A stretch of DNA of 64,000 nucleotides from Streptomyces qinzhouensis (GTDB taxonomy: Bacteria > Actinomycetota > Actinomycetes > Streptomycetales > Streptomycetaceae): positions 1,488,001 to 1,552,000 of the forward strand of contig NZ_CP042266.1 in NCBI RefSeq assembly GCF_007856155.1, in the 5' to 3' direction. Under the pieces are notes generated by a model. That model ran no database searches. It saw nothing but the letters and a program-made list of their open reading frames with translations, and was not told the DNA's origin. Below are positions 42,349 through 53,476 of the stretch, one piece after another; position 1 is the first letter of the stretch; every line of letters begins with the position of its first letter. Made by a program: the position numbers and the translations under genes.

Positions 42349-43983
42349 TTACGCGCCCGGCGGGTTATCACCGGCGGCCGGCTCCGCCGGGGCCTCCGGT
42401 ATCGCCCGTATGTCCGGACCCGGCAGCTCCGTCAGAAACGGTCTCAGCAGCCCCGGCACCGCCGCGTCGGCGAAGGCGAGGCCCTCACCGCGGTCCGCGT
42501 CGTGAATCGCGTAGCCGCCCGCCCCGGCGGCCGTGGTGGCGGTCAGCGTGATCAGTCCGGCCCGGCGCTGGGCGAGGGACTCGGTGACGGTCCAGCCGAT
42601 GATTCCGGTCCGCTGGAGTGCCACCGTACGGCGTGAGAAGGTGCCGGAGCGGGCCAGCAGATACCGCCCGGCGATCCCGTGCCCCAGACTGCGGTACGCG
42701 TCCAGCGCCAGCGCCACGCCCGAAGGCAGCGCCACCGCCGCGTACCCGGCGGCGATGTACAGCAGCACCGGCGTGAGCCACAGGCCCCCGACGGCCAGGG
42801 CGGCGGCGGGCACTCCGGCCGCGGCCAGGGCCCAGGACAGCCGCCGGTTCCTCGCCCGGCGCGGATGCCGGATCAGCGGCGCCGAGGTGGGCGACCGGGG
42901 TTCGTGGAGCACCAGCGCGGCCACCCGGTCCGCGACCGCCCGGGGCACGGCCGGGAGGAGCCCCCGGGCGTCCGCCTGCCGGTCGCTCTCGGCCTCGGCG
43001 AGACCGGTGGCGACCGCGTCCACCCTGGCCCCGCCGAGGGCCCGGACCCCGATCGGCTCGACCAGCTCGACCCCGCGGAGTCTGCGCTCCTCGACCGAGA
43101 CGGAGCGGGTGGTGAACAGCCCGCGCCGGACCCGGAGCACCCCGCCCGGTTCGCGTTCGAGGCGGTAGCCCCACCACATCTCCGTCCAGAGGCCGAGCGC
43201 TCCGACCGCACCGGTCACCAGGGTTCCCAGCGCGAGCACCGGCACGACGAGGGCGACCGGATGGTCCCGGATCCGGTCGCCGGTCCAGCCGATGAGCTCC
43301 TGCTGGACGCCGAACCAGTCACTGACCTGGAGCACGGCACCGAACGCCGCACTGCCGACGGCGAGGGTGAGGAAGGACGTCGGGGCGTAGCGGATCCACC
43401 GGAGGTCGAGCCGGGCCAGGACGCCCCCGTGCGGGGCGGCGGCCGGGTCGGCGGGCCGGTCCAGCAGTTCGGCCCGGATCCGGTCCCCCTCCACCCGGGA
43501 GACCGGGTTCAGCTCCAGTGAGGATTCCGCGCCGCCGCTCTCGCCGGTCCCTATCCGGACCTTCACCAGTCCGAGCAGCCGCAGCAGTGGATGGGCGGTC
43601 AGATCGACGCTGCGGATCCGCTCCCGGGCCAGGGAGCGCCGTTTCAGCAGCAGCAGTCCGCTGTGGAGGTCGACCCGCTCGGAGCCGATGCGATAGCGGG
43701 TCCGGCGCCAGTTGGCGTAGTCCGCGGCGACGGAGCCGGCGACCAGCAGCACGCCCGCGGTCACCAGCAGGGCCAGTGCGGTTTCGCGGCCGGGGCCGTC
43801 GCCGAACCAGCCCCCGGAGGCGAGCCCGAGCAGCAGGGGCAGACAGACACCCCCGGCGACCCCGCTCATCACGGCCCCCGTGACCAGCAGCGACCGCCGG
43901 TCGAGCCGCCGCCACTCCGCCGGCGGGCCCGCGATGGCGCCCGCGCCTCCGGCGGCCGGTGCGGTGCCTTCCCCCGTGGCCAT
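42349..43983 (-). CDS. Membrane protein with three bacterial PH domains (YdbT-like)
   Basis: 544-aa membrane protein. Three bPH2 domains are interleaved with hydrophobic pairs: the first follows LLVAGSVAADYANWRRTRYRIGSERVDLHSGLLLLKRRSLARERIRSVDL, the second is near YRLEREPGGVLRVRRGLFTTRSVSVEERRLRG, and the third near RYLLARSGTFSRRTVALQRTGIIGWTV. The usual partner, a smaller YdbS-like PH protein, is not adjacent. Start ATG 43983 is 4 bases after the pgi stop, so it is probably translated from the pgi transcript. Function unknown. Confidence 0.85.
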   Translation of the reverse strand: MATGEGTAPAAGGAGAIAGPPAEWRRLDRRSLLVTGAVMSGVAGGVCLPLLLGLASGGWFGDGPGRETALALLVTAGVLLVAGSVAADYANWRRTRYRIGSERVDLHSGLLLLKRRSLARERIRSVDLTAHPLLRLLGLVKVRIGTGESGGAESSLELNPVSRVEGDRIRAELLDRPADPAAAPHGGVLARLDLRWIRYAPTSFLTLAVGSAAFGAVLQVSDWFGVQQELIGWTGDRIRDHPVALVVPVLALGTLVTGAVGALGLWTEMWWGYRLEREPGGVLRVRRGLFTTRSVSVEERRLRGVELVEPIGVRALGGARVDAVATGLAEAESDRQADARGLLPAVPRAVADRVAALVLHEPRSPTSAPLIRHPRRARNRRLSWALAAAGVPAAALAVGGLWLTPVLLYIAAGYAAVALPSGVALALDAYRSLGHGIAGRYLLARSGTFSRRTVALQRTGIIGWTVTESLAQRRAGLITLTATTAAGAGGYAIHDADRGEGLAFADAAVPGLLRPFLTELPGPDIRAIPEAPAEPAAGDNPPGA

Positions 43984-43987
43984 GGGA

Positions 43988-45652
43988 TCAGCGTCCCCGC
44001 AGGCCCCGGTAGGCGGCGGTGAGCGCCGCCGTGGAGCTGTCGAGCTCCTCGCCGCCGGTGCCCTCGGTGAGCACCGGTTCGATCCGCCTGGCCAGGACCT
44101 TGCCGAGTTCGACGCCCCACTGGTCGAAGGAGTCGATGTTCCAGACGGCGCCCTGGACGAACACCTTGTGCTCGTAGAGGGCGATCAGCTGGCCCAGCAC
44201 CGAGGGCGTCAGTTCGTCGGCGAGGATCGTCGTCGTCGGGTGGTTGCCGCGGAAGGTCTTGTGCGGCACCAGCCGCTCGGGGACCCCCTCGGCCCGTACC
44301 TCGTCGGCGGTCTTGCCGAAGGCCAGTGCCTGGGTCTGGGCGAAGAAGTTGGCCATCAGCAGATCGTGCTGGTCGACCAGCGCGGGCGGCAGATCGGGCA
44401 CGGGCCGGGCGAAGCCGATGAAATCCGCGGGAATGATCTTGGTGCCCTGGTGGATCAACTGGTAGTACGCGTGCTGGCCGTTGGTGCCCGGGGTGCCCCA
44501 GACGACGGGGCCGGTCTGCCAGTGCACCGGCCGGCCGTCCCGGTCCACGGACTTGCCGTTGGACTCCATGTCCAGCTGCTGGAGATAGGCGGTGAATCTG
44601 CTCAGATAGTGGGAGTAGGGCAGTACGGCATGCGACTGGGCGTCGAAGAACGCCCCGTACCAGATGCCGAGCAGTCCGAGCAGCAGCGGGGCGTTGGCCT
44701 CCGGCGGGGCGGTGCGGAAGTGCTCGTCGACGAGGTGGAAGCCGTCGAGCATCTCCCGGAAGCGCTCCGGGCCGATCGCGATCATCAGGGAGAGCCCGAT
44801 GGCGGAGTCGTAGGAGTACCGGCCGCCGACCCAGTCCCAGAACTCGAACATGTTCACCGGGTCGATACCGAAGCCGGTGACCTTCTCGGCGTTGGTGGAG
44901 AGGGCCACGAAGTGCCGGGCGACGGCCTCCTGACCGGCGTTCAGCCCGTCGAGCAGCCACTGGCGCGCGGAGGTGGCGTTGGTGATGGTCTCGATGGTGG
45001 TGAAGGTCTTCGAGGCGACGATGAAGAGCGTCTCGGCCGGGTCGAGATCGCGGACGGCCTCATGGAGGTCGGCCCCGTCGACATTGGAGACGAAACGGAA
45101 CGTCAGTTCGCGGGCGGTATAGGCACGCAGAGCCTCGTACGCCATGGCGGGGCCGAGATCGGAGCCGCCGATGCCGATGTTCACCACGTTTCTGATGGGG
45201 CGTCCGGTGTGGCCGGTCCACGCACCGGAGCGGATCCGCTCCGAGAAGGCCGCCATCTTGTCGAGCACCGCGTGGACGCCCGGCACCACGTTCTCGCCGT
45301 CGACCTCGATCACCGCGTCCCGCAGGGCCCGCAGCGCGGTGTGCAGGACGGCCCGGTCCTCGGTGGTGTTGATCTTCTCGCCGCGGAACATGGCGTCCCG
45401 CAGTCCGGCGACATCGGTGGCCGCCGCCAGCCGCCGCAGCAGGGCGAGGGTCTCGTCGGTGACCAGATGCTTGGAGTAGTCGAGGTGGAGATCGCCGACC
45501 CGCAGGGTGAGGCGGCGGCCGCGCTCCGGGTCCGCGGCGAACAGGTCCCGCAGCCGGGCGTCGCCCAGCTGCTCGCGGTGCTTGCCGAGCGCGGTCCACT
45601 CGGGCGTCTGGTCGAGCCGGGTTCGGCCTGTCTCGTTCACTCGGATGTTCAC
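43988..45652 (-). CDS. pgi: Glucose-6-phosphate isomerase
   Basis: 554-aa cytosolic enzyme linking glucose-6-phosphate and fructose-6-phosphate. Family signatures [42 protein letters not shown] (catalytic Glu) and [16 protein letters not shown] (catalytic His), plus [14 protein letters not shown]. Start GTG 45652; a 12-base direct repeat gives a second in-frame GTG at 45640 with an almost identical local context. Faces the pentose phosphate operon across two genes. Confidence 0.95.
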   Translation of the reverse strand: MNIRVNETGRTRLDQTPEWTALGKHREQLGDARLRDLFAADPERGRRLTLRVGDLHLDYSKHLVTDETLALLRRLAAATDVAGLRDAMFRGEKINTTEDRAVLHTALRALRDAVIEVDGENVVPGVHAVLDKMAAFSERIRSGAWTGHTGRPIRNVVNIGIGGSDLGPAMAYEALRAYTARELTFRFVSNVDGADLHEAVRDLDPAETLFIVASKTFTTIETITNATSARQWLLDGLNAGQEAVARHFVALSTNAEKVTGFGIDPVNMFEFWDWVGGRYSYDSAIGLSLMIAIGPERFREMLDGFHLVDEHFRTAPPEANAPLLLGLLGIWYGAFFDAQSHAVLPYSHYLSRFTAYLQQLDMESNGKSVDRDGRPVHWQTGPVVWGTPGTNGQHAYYQLIHQGTKIIPADFIGFARPVPDLPPALVDQHDLLMANFFAQTQALAFGKTADEVRAEGVPERLVPHKTFRGNHPTTTILADELTPSVLGQLIALYEHKVFVQGAVWNIDSFDQWGVELGKVLARRIEPVLTEGTGGEELDSSTAALTAAYRGLRGR

Positions 45653-45657
45653 TCGGA
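45635..45657. repeat. 12-bp-period direct repeat duplicating the pgi start codon
   Basis: GTTCACTCGGA at 45635-45645 and 45647-45657 (plus-strand reading). On the minus strand each copy contains a GTG-AAC start-like context in the same frame. Confidence 0.7.
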
Positions 45658-45860
45658 CATCAGCTCACTTCGTCTTGTACCTGTCCTGGCTCCCTGTGCC
45701 CCACCGCGCCCCAACCTAATTGATCAGTGGGGCCGCGAGGCGTCGACAGCCGTACCGGACACCCGGTCCGGTGACGGTCCGTGTTCGCCTGATACAGAAC
45801 CGTAGGCGACGGCACTGACAACGGGGCATCGTGATCAACCCCGGAAGCCCGAGAAAAAAT

Positions 45861-45892
45861 CCGGCCGGGCCACCTTTCGGTGGTCCGGCCGG
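45861..45892 (-). terminator. Intrinsic terminator of rbpA with T-tract
   Basis: 14-bp stem (45861-45874/45879-45892, one G-U pair) with a TTTC/GAAA loop, followed on the minus strand by ATTTTTTCTC. This is the only hairpin in the window with a classical T-run. Confidence 0.92.
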
Positions 45893-45925
45893 ACGGAAGC
45901 GTCAGATCGTGTTCGCGGACAAGAG

Positions 45926-46261
45926 CTAGATCTCGCCGCGCAGTTTGGCAAGGGCCTCGGCGAGGATCGCCTCGCCGTCCGCGTCGCTGCGCCGCTCCCG
46001 TACATACGCCAGATGCGTCTTGTACGGCTCCGTGCGCGGCGGGTCCGGCGGGTTGTCCCGGTCCTGGCCGGCCGGAAACCCACAGCGCGGGCAGTCCCAG
46101 GTGTCGGGGACCTGCGCGTCGCTGGCGAAGCTCGGCTGCGTCTCGTGCCCGTTGGAGCACCAGAAGGAGATGCGCAGGCGTGGCGCGGACTCGCCGCGCT
46201 CGGCCTCGCCCATCGGCCCCGCCCCGACCCGGCTCCCCCGGATCGCGTTGCCACTTGCCAC
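45926..46261 (-). CDS. rbpA: RNA polymerase-binding protein RbpA
   Basis: 111-aa actinobacterial transcription activator that binds sigma factors of the HrdB group and RNA polymerase. The central zinc-ribbon has C35, H39, C57 and C60 (FWCSNGHE ... WDCPRCGFP). The C-terminal sigma-interaction helix region is TEPYKTHLAYVRERRSDADGEAILAEALAKLR. Start GTG 46261 has AGGGAG 8 bases upstream. It is cut off from secG by 145 bases. Streptomyces can carry more than one RbpA-like gene, so the exact paralogue is not certain. Confidence 0.9.
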   Translation of the reverse strand: MASGNAIRGSRVGAGPMGEAERGESAPRLRISFWCSNGHETQPSFASDAQVPDTWDCPRCGFPAGQDRDNPPDPPRTEPYKTHLAYVRERRSDADGEAILAEALAKLRGEI

Positions 46262-46406
46262 GGTGTAACTCCCTGCGTGATGGTGCTGCACAGCGTCTCA
46301 CAGCGGCTGCGCCGCGGTGCCCCAGTCTACGTAAGGCCCAACGCCCGTCCAGTCATTGGAGTTACACCCTTGCCCCCACCGGACTCCCGGAAGGGTGGTT
46401 CGGATG

Positions 46407-46643
46407 TCAGTTGTCCATCTTCATCAGCAGGCCGAGCACCATGATGCAGGCGAACCAGAGCAGACCGACCACCACGGTGATGCGGTCGAGGTTGCGCTCG
46501 GCGACGGAGGAGCCGCCGACGGAGGACTGCATGCCGCCGCCGAACATGTCGGAGAGACCGCCGCCCTTCCCCTTGTGCATCAGCACAAGCAGCATCATCA
46601 GCAGGCTGAAGACGATCAGGGCGATCGAGAACCCCATAACCAC
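46407..46643 (-). CDS. secG: Preprotein translocase subunit SecG
   Basis: 78-aa membrane protein with two hydrophobic segments (FSIALIVFSLLMMLLVLMH and ITVVVGLLWFACIMVLGLLM) joined by the conserved HKGKGGGLSDMFGGG loop. Part of SecYEG. Start GTG 46643 has AGTAGGG 7 bases upstream; ATG 46637 is an alternative. It lies downstream of tpiA past a hairpin, a common arrangement in Gram-positives. Confidence 0.94.
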   Translation of the reverse strand: MVMGFSIALIVFSLLMMLLVLMHKGKGGGLSDMFGGGMQSSVGGSSVAERNLDRITVVVGLLWFACIMVLGLLMKMDN

Positions 46644-46688
46644 GGCTTGGCCCTACTTCCTGGCAATTCTCTGGATGGTCTGGTGACT

Positions 46689-46727
46689 GCGGGGACCCCC
46701 GGCCGGGCACGGCCCCGGGGTCCCCGC
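46689..46727 (-). terminator. Hairpin between tpiA and secG
   Basis: Perfect outer stem GCGGGGACCCC/GGGGTCCCCGC (46689-46699/46717-46727) with inner GC pairs, 31 bases past the tpiA stop. May end the gap-pgk-tpiA message or partly attenuate secG. Confidence 0.75.
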
Positions 46728-46758
46728 AAGGGTACGACGGATCGGCGCTAGCGCATAC

Positions 46759-47535
46759 TCACTGGTCGCGGAAGCGGACGATCTTGACGAACTCGTCGGT
46801 GTCGAGGGCGGCACCGCCCACCAGGGCCCCGTCGACATCGGGCTGGGCCATGATCGCGGCCACGTTCCCGGACTTCACGGAGCCGCCGTACTGGATGCGG
46901 ACCTTGTCGGCCAGCTCCTGGGAGTACAGCTCGGCGAGCCGGCCGCGGATCGCCCCGCAGACCTCCTGGGCGTCCGCGGGCGTGGCGACCTCACCGGTGC
47001 CGATGGCCCAGACCGGCTCGTACGCGATGACGATCGACTCGGCCTGCTCGGCGGGCACGTCCTTCAGACCGCCGTCGAGCTGCGCCAGGGTGTACGGAAC
47101 CTGCTCGCCGGCCTTGCGGACGTCGAGGCCCTCGCCGACACAGAGGATCGGCGTGATGCCGTTCCGGAAGGCGGCCTTCACCTTGGCGTTGCACAGCTCG
47201 TCCGACTCGGCGTGGTACTGACGCCGCTCGGAGTGGCCGACGGCGACATAGGCGCACTTCAGCTTGGCCAGCATCGGGCCGGAGATCTCGCCGGTGTAGG
47301 CGCCGGAGTCCTGGGCCGAGATGTCCTGGGCGCCGTAGACGATCTTCAGCTTGTCGCCGTCGACCAGGGTCTGGACGGACCGGAGGTCGGTGAAGGGCGG
47401 CAGGACCGCGACCTCCACGGCGTCGTAGTCCTTGTCGGCGAGGGCGAACGCGAGCTTCTGGACGTGTGCGATGGCCTCGAGGTGGTTGAGGTTCATCTTC
47501 CAGTTGCCCGCCATCAGCGGGGTACGGGTGGTCAT
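46759..47535 (-). CDS. tpiA: Triosephosphate isomerase
   Basis: 258-aa TIM barrel. Catalytic residues K13 (AGNWKMN), H101 (VGHSERR) and E173 ([11 protein letters not shown]); the phosphate-binding YGGSVKSGN loop is present. Start ATG 47535 follows the pgk stop by 8 bases, and the pgk stop region supplies GGAGGA. Confidence 0.97.
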   Translation of the reverse strand: MTTRTPLMAGNWKMNLNHLEAIAHVQKLAFALADKDYDAVEVAVLPPFTDLRSVQTLVDGDKLKIVYGAQDISAQDSGAYTGEISGPMLAKLKCAYVAVGHSERRQYHAESDELCNAKVKAAFRNGITPILCVGEGLDVRKAGEQVPYTLAQLDGGLKDVPAEQAESIVIAYEPVWAIGTGEVATPADAQEVCGAIRGRLAELYSQELADKVRIQYGGSVKSGNVAAIMAQPDVDGALVGGAALDTDEFVKIVRFRDQ

Positions 47536-47543
47536 AGCGGTGA

Positions 47544-48755
47544 TCAGTCCTCCAGTGCGGCGAGGCCGGGAAGCGTCTTGCCTTCGAGGTATTCGAGGCT
47601 GGCGCCGCCACCGGTCGAAATATGGCCGAAGGCATTCTCGTCGAAGCCCAGGGTCCGTACGGCGGCGGCGGAGTCCCCGCCGCCGACCACGGAGAAGGCC
47701 GGGGAGTCGACGAGGGCCCGGGCCACGGCCCGGGTGCCCTCGGCGTAGTCGGGGTGTTCGAAGACGCCCATCGGGCCGTTCCAGAAGACGGTGGCCGCGT
47801 CGGCGAGCTTCTCTGCGTACAGCTTGCGGGTCTCGGGACCGATGTCCAGACCCTCCTGGTCGGCCGGGATGGCGTCCGCGGCGACGGTGGTGGGGTTCGC
47901 CGGGGCCTTGGTCTTCAGGTCCGGGAACTCGGGGGCGACCAGCACATCCACCGGGAGCACGAACTCGACGCCCTGCTCCTCGGCGCGCTTCAGATACTCC
48001 TGGACGACCGGGACCTGGTCCTCCTGGAGCAGCGAGATACCGACCTCGTGGCCCTGGGCCTTGAGGAAGGTGTAGGCCATGCCGCCGCCGATGAGGATGC
48101 GGTCGGCCTTGCCCAGCAGATTGTCGATCACGCCGAGCTTGTCGGAGACCTTGGCACCGCCCAGGACCACGGCGTACGGCCGGGCGACGTCCTCGGTGAG
48201 CTGCTTGAGGACGCCGACCTCGGTGACGATCAGGTCGCCCGCGGCGTGCGGCAGCCGGGCGGGCAGATCGTAGACGGAGGCGTGCTTGCGGTGCACGGCG
48301 CCGAAGCCGTCGCCGACGTACACATCGGCGAGTGCGGCCAGCTCGTCCGCGAAGGCGCCGCGCTCGGCATCGTCCTTGCTGGTCTCGCCGGGGTTGAAGC
48401 GGAGGTTCTCCAGCACCGCCACCGCGCCGTCGCCGAGCGCGGCGGTGACGGCCTTCGCGGAGTCGCCGACCGTGTCGGTCGCGAAGGCGACCGGGGCGCC
48501 GAGGACCTCGCCCAGCCGGGCCGCGGCCGGGGCCAGCGAGAACGCCGGGTCGGGGGCGCCCTTGGGGCGGCCCAGATGCGAGGCGACGATCACCCGGGCA
48601 CCGGCCTCGGCCAGTCTGGCGATGGTGGGGGCGACGGCCCGGATCCGGCCGTCGTCGGTGATGGTGGTGCCGTCGAGGGGCACATTGAGGTCGGCGCGGA
48701 CGAAAACCCGCCGGCCGCTGACGCCGTCGGCCAACAGGTCGTCGATCGTCTTCAT
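47544..48755 (-). CDS. pgk: Phosphoglycerate kinase
   Basis: 403-aa glycolytic kinase. [19 protein letters not shown] near the N-terminus, [41 protein letters not shown] and the C-terminal [13 protein letters not shown] (nucleotide loop) are all intact. ATG 48755 has GAGGAG upstream. Followed closely by tpiA. Confidence 0.97.
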   Translation of the reverse strand: MKTIDDLLADGVSGRRVFVRADLNVPLDGTTITDDGRIRAVAPTIARLAEAGARVIVASHLGRPKGAPDPAFSLAPAAARLGEVLGAPVAFATDTVGDSAKAVTAALGDGAVAVLENLRFNPGETSKDDAERGAFADELAALADVYVGDGFGAVHRKHASVYDLPARLPHAAGDLIVTEVGVLKQLTEDVARPYAVVLGGAKVSDKLGVIDNLLGKADRILIGGGMAYTFLKAQGHEVGISLLQEDQVPVVQEYLKRAEEQGVEFVLPVDVLVAPEFPDLKTKAPANPTTVAADAIPADQEGLDIGPETRKLYAEKLADAATVFWNGPMGVFEHPDYAEGTRAVARALVDSPAFSVVGGGDSAAAVRTLGFDENAFGHISTGGGASLEYLEGKTLPGLAALED

Positions 48756-48790
48756 GGACGGTCTCCTCGGAAGGGCTGGACGTGCGACAG

Positions 48791-48825
48791 GGCCCGGGCG
48801 GCGCTGCGCTGCGCCGCCCGAGCCC
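48791..48825 (-). terminator. Hairpin between gap and pgk
   Basis: Core stem CGGGCGGCGC/GCGCCGCCCG (48795-48804/48811-48820) plus an outer GGGC/GCCC across a one-base bulge, in the 168-bp gap after gap. Terminator or mRNA-stabilising end that would raise gap over pgk-tpiA. Confidence 0.7.
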
Positions 48826-48923
48826 TCTCGCTCACATCGTGGTGCTCTGATTGCTGTTCTGTGCCGGGCTGTGCGGTGCCGAGCCGGGTGGAGCTGTCAG
48901 AGCCGTCGGAGCCAACTGAGTGC

Positions 48924-50111
<1,188 letters not shown>

Positions 50112-50193
50112 TTATTCAGAATGACTTGTTTCGGTCACGCTCGGTCACCGTAGAGCAGTCGGATCCCTGTTGGATCACCGTCGGTACGCTCCG

Positions 50194-53154
50194 TCACCGC
50201 CGGAGCGACTTCAGTGCCTTGCCGACGATCGAGCCGCGCTCGGCCGGCGTACTCACATGCTCCAGACCGAAGCCGAGGAGCACGGTGTCACGGGTGGTGA
50301 CGGCCGAGGCCGACGGGAACCGGTCCTGGCTCCGCTCCCAGTTGCCGCGCGGCGCCGGGCTGCCCGCGGGGGGTGCGGTGGTGCTCCACGGGCCGAGGGA
50401 GGTCTCGAAACCGCCGTCCACCTGCTCGCCGCCCGCAGTGACCAGCCTGGTGTCGTCGACAAAGATGCCGCGACCGCCGTCACTCGGGTCGGTGATGTAG
50501 GAGACATGGACCTCGATCTGCTTGCCCGCGTAGGCGCTGAGGTCGAAGGAGGCCGCCTTCCAGCCGTCGGAGGCTCCGGTGAAGGAGTTCCAGGCGCCGG
50601 TCGTCCCGGTCGCCGTGCATCCGTCGGCCCCCAGCGTCAGATAGCTGCGCAGATGGGGGTGCTGGTTGAGGTAGAACGCCGCGTCGCACTCGGCCGGCAC
50701 GGTGGTACGGGTACCGCCGTTCAGGTCCGGCAGCGTGGTCCAGTCGTCCCGGCCCGCGGTACGGACCTCGACGACGGCGTTGTCGTAGCCGGGCTCCGTG
50801 TTGAAGCTCAGCCGCATGTTCAGCCTGGGGTTGTCGGCGGCGGTGGTGCTGCCGAGGTCGACGTTGCGGCTGAGGCGCTGCCATGAGCCGTTGCGGTGCC
50901 CCGCGACCGCGTAGTACTGGCCCTCGTACGGCGAGAACGGCATCCGTACGCCCGGATAGTCGCCCGCCGCCGCGCTGCGGAACTGCGGGTACTGGGCCGG
51001 CGGCAGCGTGTCGGAGGTGACGGTGTACGCCCCGGCCGCGTTCAGCGGGTTTCCGGGTGCGTCGCCGAGGGCCCCGGCGGCACCCGAAAGACGTCCGGAA
51101 CCGGCGAAGGCGTTCACTCCGCCGAGTGAGGCCCGGCCGGACGCGCCGAGGTAGTACTGGGCGAAGTCGTCGCTGACGGCCCGGCCGAGGTTGGCGTTGC
51201 CTCCGGCGCGTTCACCGGCGGTGACCAGCTTGCCGCCCTCGTTGAGATAGGCCCGTACCGCCTTGGTGGTGGCCCAGGACGGCGCGGCGGCACCCGTGTA
51301 CCAGACGGCCGTGTCGAAGTGGCCGAGGACGCCCAGCGGGTGCGGGGTGCCCTGGGTGGCGACGTCCCAGACGGCGGCGCTCTTCTTGTTCTGCGCCAGC
51401 GCCGCGGTGTAGAGACCGGCGTGCTGGGCCGGGGCGGCGCCGCCCTCCTCGGCGATCACCAGGGCGTCGGCGCGCGGCCGTTCGGCGACCCGGTAGCTGA
51501 AGGGTGTGCTGGAGACCTGCTTGCCCGCCTTGTTCCGGCCGGTGAACCAGACCTCGACCGTGTCGCCGACCTCGCCGTGCTCGACCTCGGCGCGGTACTC
51601 GTCGAAGCGGATGTTGTCCTCGCCGCCGAAGGTCTCGCCGCCCTTCCAGGCCTCCAGATCCTCGTCGTGGACCCGGCCGCCGTTGACACGGTAGTTCAGC
51701 TCCTTGTCCCGCAGGTTCTTGTTGGCGACGACGGACACCTCCTGGTCGCCGCCGCGGGCGTACGAGACGGTGAACGGGTCCGGGGTGAAGTCGGCCGCCT
51801 TCAGACCGAGCGACGACGCCGGCTGGTCCGGGGTCAGGGAGCTCTCGGCGACCGCGACCGCGAACGGGATGTTCTTCGCGAACTCCTGCTGGATCAGCTT
51901 CTCGTCGTCCGGGAAGGTGAAGACGGAGGCGCAGTCAGCCGGGTTCCACTGGTCGTTCGGGTCGATCCGGGAGATCGTGGCGCAGGTCGACATCTCGGGG
52001 GTGAACATCATCATCCCGTTGACGTTGGCCGCGTGGCCGTCCGCCTCACCGTTGGTGATGTACAGCTCGGAGGAGACCTGGGGCCGGTAGCCGGGGATCG
52101 CGGAGTTCGCGGGCGTGCCGGCGATCGTCTCGTACGCCACATCGTCGGGGGTCTTGCTGGCGACCTGCCAGCCGACGCCGTAGAGGATCAGCTCGGCCGC
52201 GGAGTGGTAGTTGATGCCGTACTGGAAGCCGATCCGCTTCTGGAAGGCGTCGATCGCCTTGGTCTCGGGCTCGGATCCGGGGCCGGTGCCGCGGAACGTC
52301 TCGTCGAACGGGTCGGGGGACGAACCCTCGTTGTCGTAGCCCCATTTGTACGAGAAGTTACGGTTCAGGTCGACACCGTCGCCGGCGGATATGGTGCCGT
52401 CGGCGTTGTTGTCGCGGAGGTTCTTGCGCCACTGGCGCTCGGACGTCCCGGTGAAGGTGTAGTCGTAGCCGTCCGGGTTGGCCGACAGCACGAACCAGAT
52501 CTCCGAGCTGTCGATCAGCTTGGTGATCTTCGGGTCCTTGCCGTAGCTGTCCAGGAAGTGGTGCATCAGCCGCCGGGTCATCTCCGGGGTGATCCACTCC
52601 CGGGCGTGCTGGTTGGACAGATAGAGCGTGGCGGGCTTGGAGCCGTCGCGGACGGTCTTCGCGCCCTTGCTGACCTTGAGCGCGAGAATGTCCTGGCCCT
52701 TGACCGACTTCCCGATGCTGACGGCCTTGGTGATCGACGGATTGGCCTGGGCGGTGGCCAGGATCTCGTTCTTCAGCCCGTTCTCACCGCTGTACGGGCG
52801 GTAGACCCCGTCCCCCGCGGCGGCGACCCGCTTCAGGGCGGCGGCCGAAAGCTTGTGCTCCTTGAGGCTGATGCCCTGCCCGCGCAGTTCACCGGCCTGC
52901 TGGTCGGTCAGATAGACCTCGACGGTGGCGGTTCCCTGATCGGGTACCCGCTCGCTGAGTTCGTGGCCGTCGGCGCCCGCCGCGAGCAGCAGGGGTACCT
53001 GCGCCTTGGTGACGGTCGCCCGCCATACCGACAGGCCGTCGCCCTCCCCTCCCCCGCCTCCGCCGTCGGACTGTGCCTGGGCGAACGGTGCCGCCGCGAG
53101 CGTCGCGGCCAGCAGTGATGCCGCGGCGAGCAGCGATCTCGCTCTTCGTCTCAT
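50194..53154 (-). CDS. Secreted M14 zinc carboxypeptidase, multidomain
   Basis: 986-aa exported metallopeptidase. Signal peptide (MRRRARSLLAAASLLAATLAAAPFAQAQ), a short prodomain (about 40-125), then the M14 catalytic domain: zinc ligands H183 and E186 (SNQHAREW) and H317 (NYHSAAE), with catalytic E387 (MFTPEMS). After about residue 460 come beta-rich regions, a Ser/Ala glutamine-amidotransferase-like segment (VWDVATQGTPHPLGVLGHFD) and a C-terminal jelly-roll-like domain (NSFTGASDGWKAASFDLSAYAGKQIEVHVSY). Start ATG 53154 has AAGGGGGG upstream. Likely extracellular protein degradation. Confidence 0.92.
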   Translation of the reverse strand: MRRRARSLLAAASLLAATLAAAPFAQAQSDGGGGGGEGDGLSVWRATVTKAQVPLLLAAGADGHELSERVPDQGTATVEVYLTDQQAGELRGQGISLKEHKLSAAALKRVAAAGDGVYRPYSGENGLKNEILATAQANPSITKAVSIGKSVKGQDILALKVSKGAKTVRDGSKPATLYLSNQHAREWITPEMTRRLMHHFLDSYGKDPKITKLIDSSEIWFVLSANPDGYDYTFTGTSERQWRKNLRDNNADGTISAGDGVDLNRNFSYKWGYDNEGSSPDPFDETFRGTGPGSEPETKAIDAFQKRIGFQYGINYHSAAELILYGVGWQVASKTPDDVAYETIAGTPANSAIPGYRPQVSSELYITNGEADGHAANVNGMMMFTPEMSTCATISRIDPNDQWNPADCASVFTFPDDEKLIQQEFAKNIPFAVAVAESSLTPDQPASSLGLKAADFTPDPFTVSYARGGDQEVSVVANKNLRDKELNYRVNGGRVHDEDLEAWKGGETFGGEDNIRFDEYRAEVEHGEVGDTVEVWFTGRNKAGKQVSSTPFSYRVAERPRADALVIAEEGGAAPAQHAGLYTAALAQNKKSAAVWDVATQGTPHPLGVLGHFDTAVWYTGAAAPSWATTKAVRAYLNEGGKLVTAGERAGGNANLGRAVSDDFAQYYLGASGRASLGGVNAFAGSGRLSGAAGALGDAPGNPLNAAGAYTVTSDTLPPAQYPQFRSAAAGDYPGVRMPFSPYEGQYYAVAGHRNGSWQRLSRNVDLGSTTAADNPRLNMRLSFNTEPGYDNAVVEVRTAGRDDWTTLPDLNGGTRTTVPAECDAAFYLNQHPHLRSYLTLGADGCTATGTTGAWNSFTGASDGWKAASFDLSAYAGKQIEVHVSYITDPSDGGRGIFVDDTRLVTAGGEQVDGGFETSLGPWSTTAPPAGSPAPRGNWERSQDRFPSASAVTTRDTVLLGFGLEHVSTPAERGSIVGKALKSLRR

Positions 53155-53476
53155 GAGCCCCCCTTGCTGGTGATGTGCCAGAAAGCGAACGGGAGCCAGA
53201 CTGTTCATCGTTAATGACCATGTCAAGACATTGGCCCCCGCTATCTGCGGGGGCCACTCGGCGGTCCGGCACCGGAGCGAAGGCTTCCGGGAGAGTCGTG
53301 CCGACGGGATGCCCTGGGGCGGAAGGGCACCGCCGAAGGGCCGCCGCGGGCCCCGACGGTCGCGCCGACGGAGTGCCGCGGGGCCCGGACAGTCGCGCCG
53401 ACGGGATGTCACCGGCCGGAACCGCCCTGCCGACGGGGTGCCGCGCGCCGGGGCGGGCCCGGCGCGCGGAGCGGAT

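Noticed and set aside
51319..53118. A 599-codon plus-strand frame opposite the carboxypeptidase
   Set aside because: It is the antisense shadow of a gene with clear zinc-site residues and signal peptide; the translation is Val/Gly/Asp/Arg-rich without motifs.
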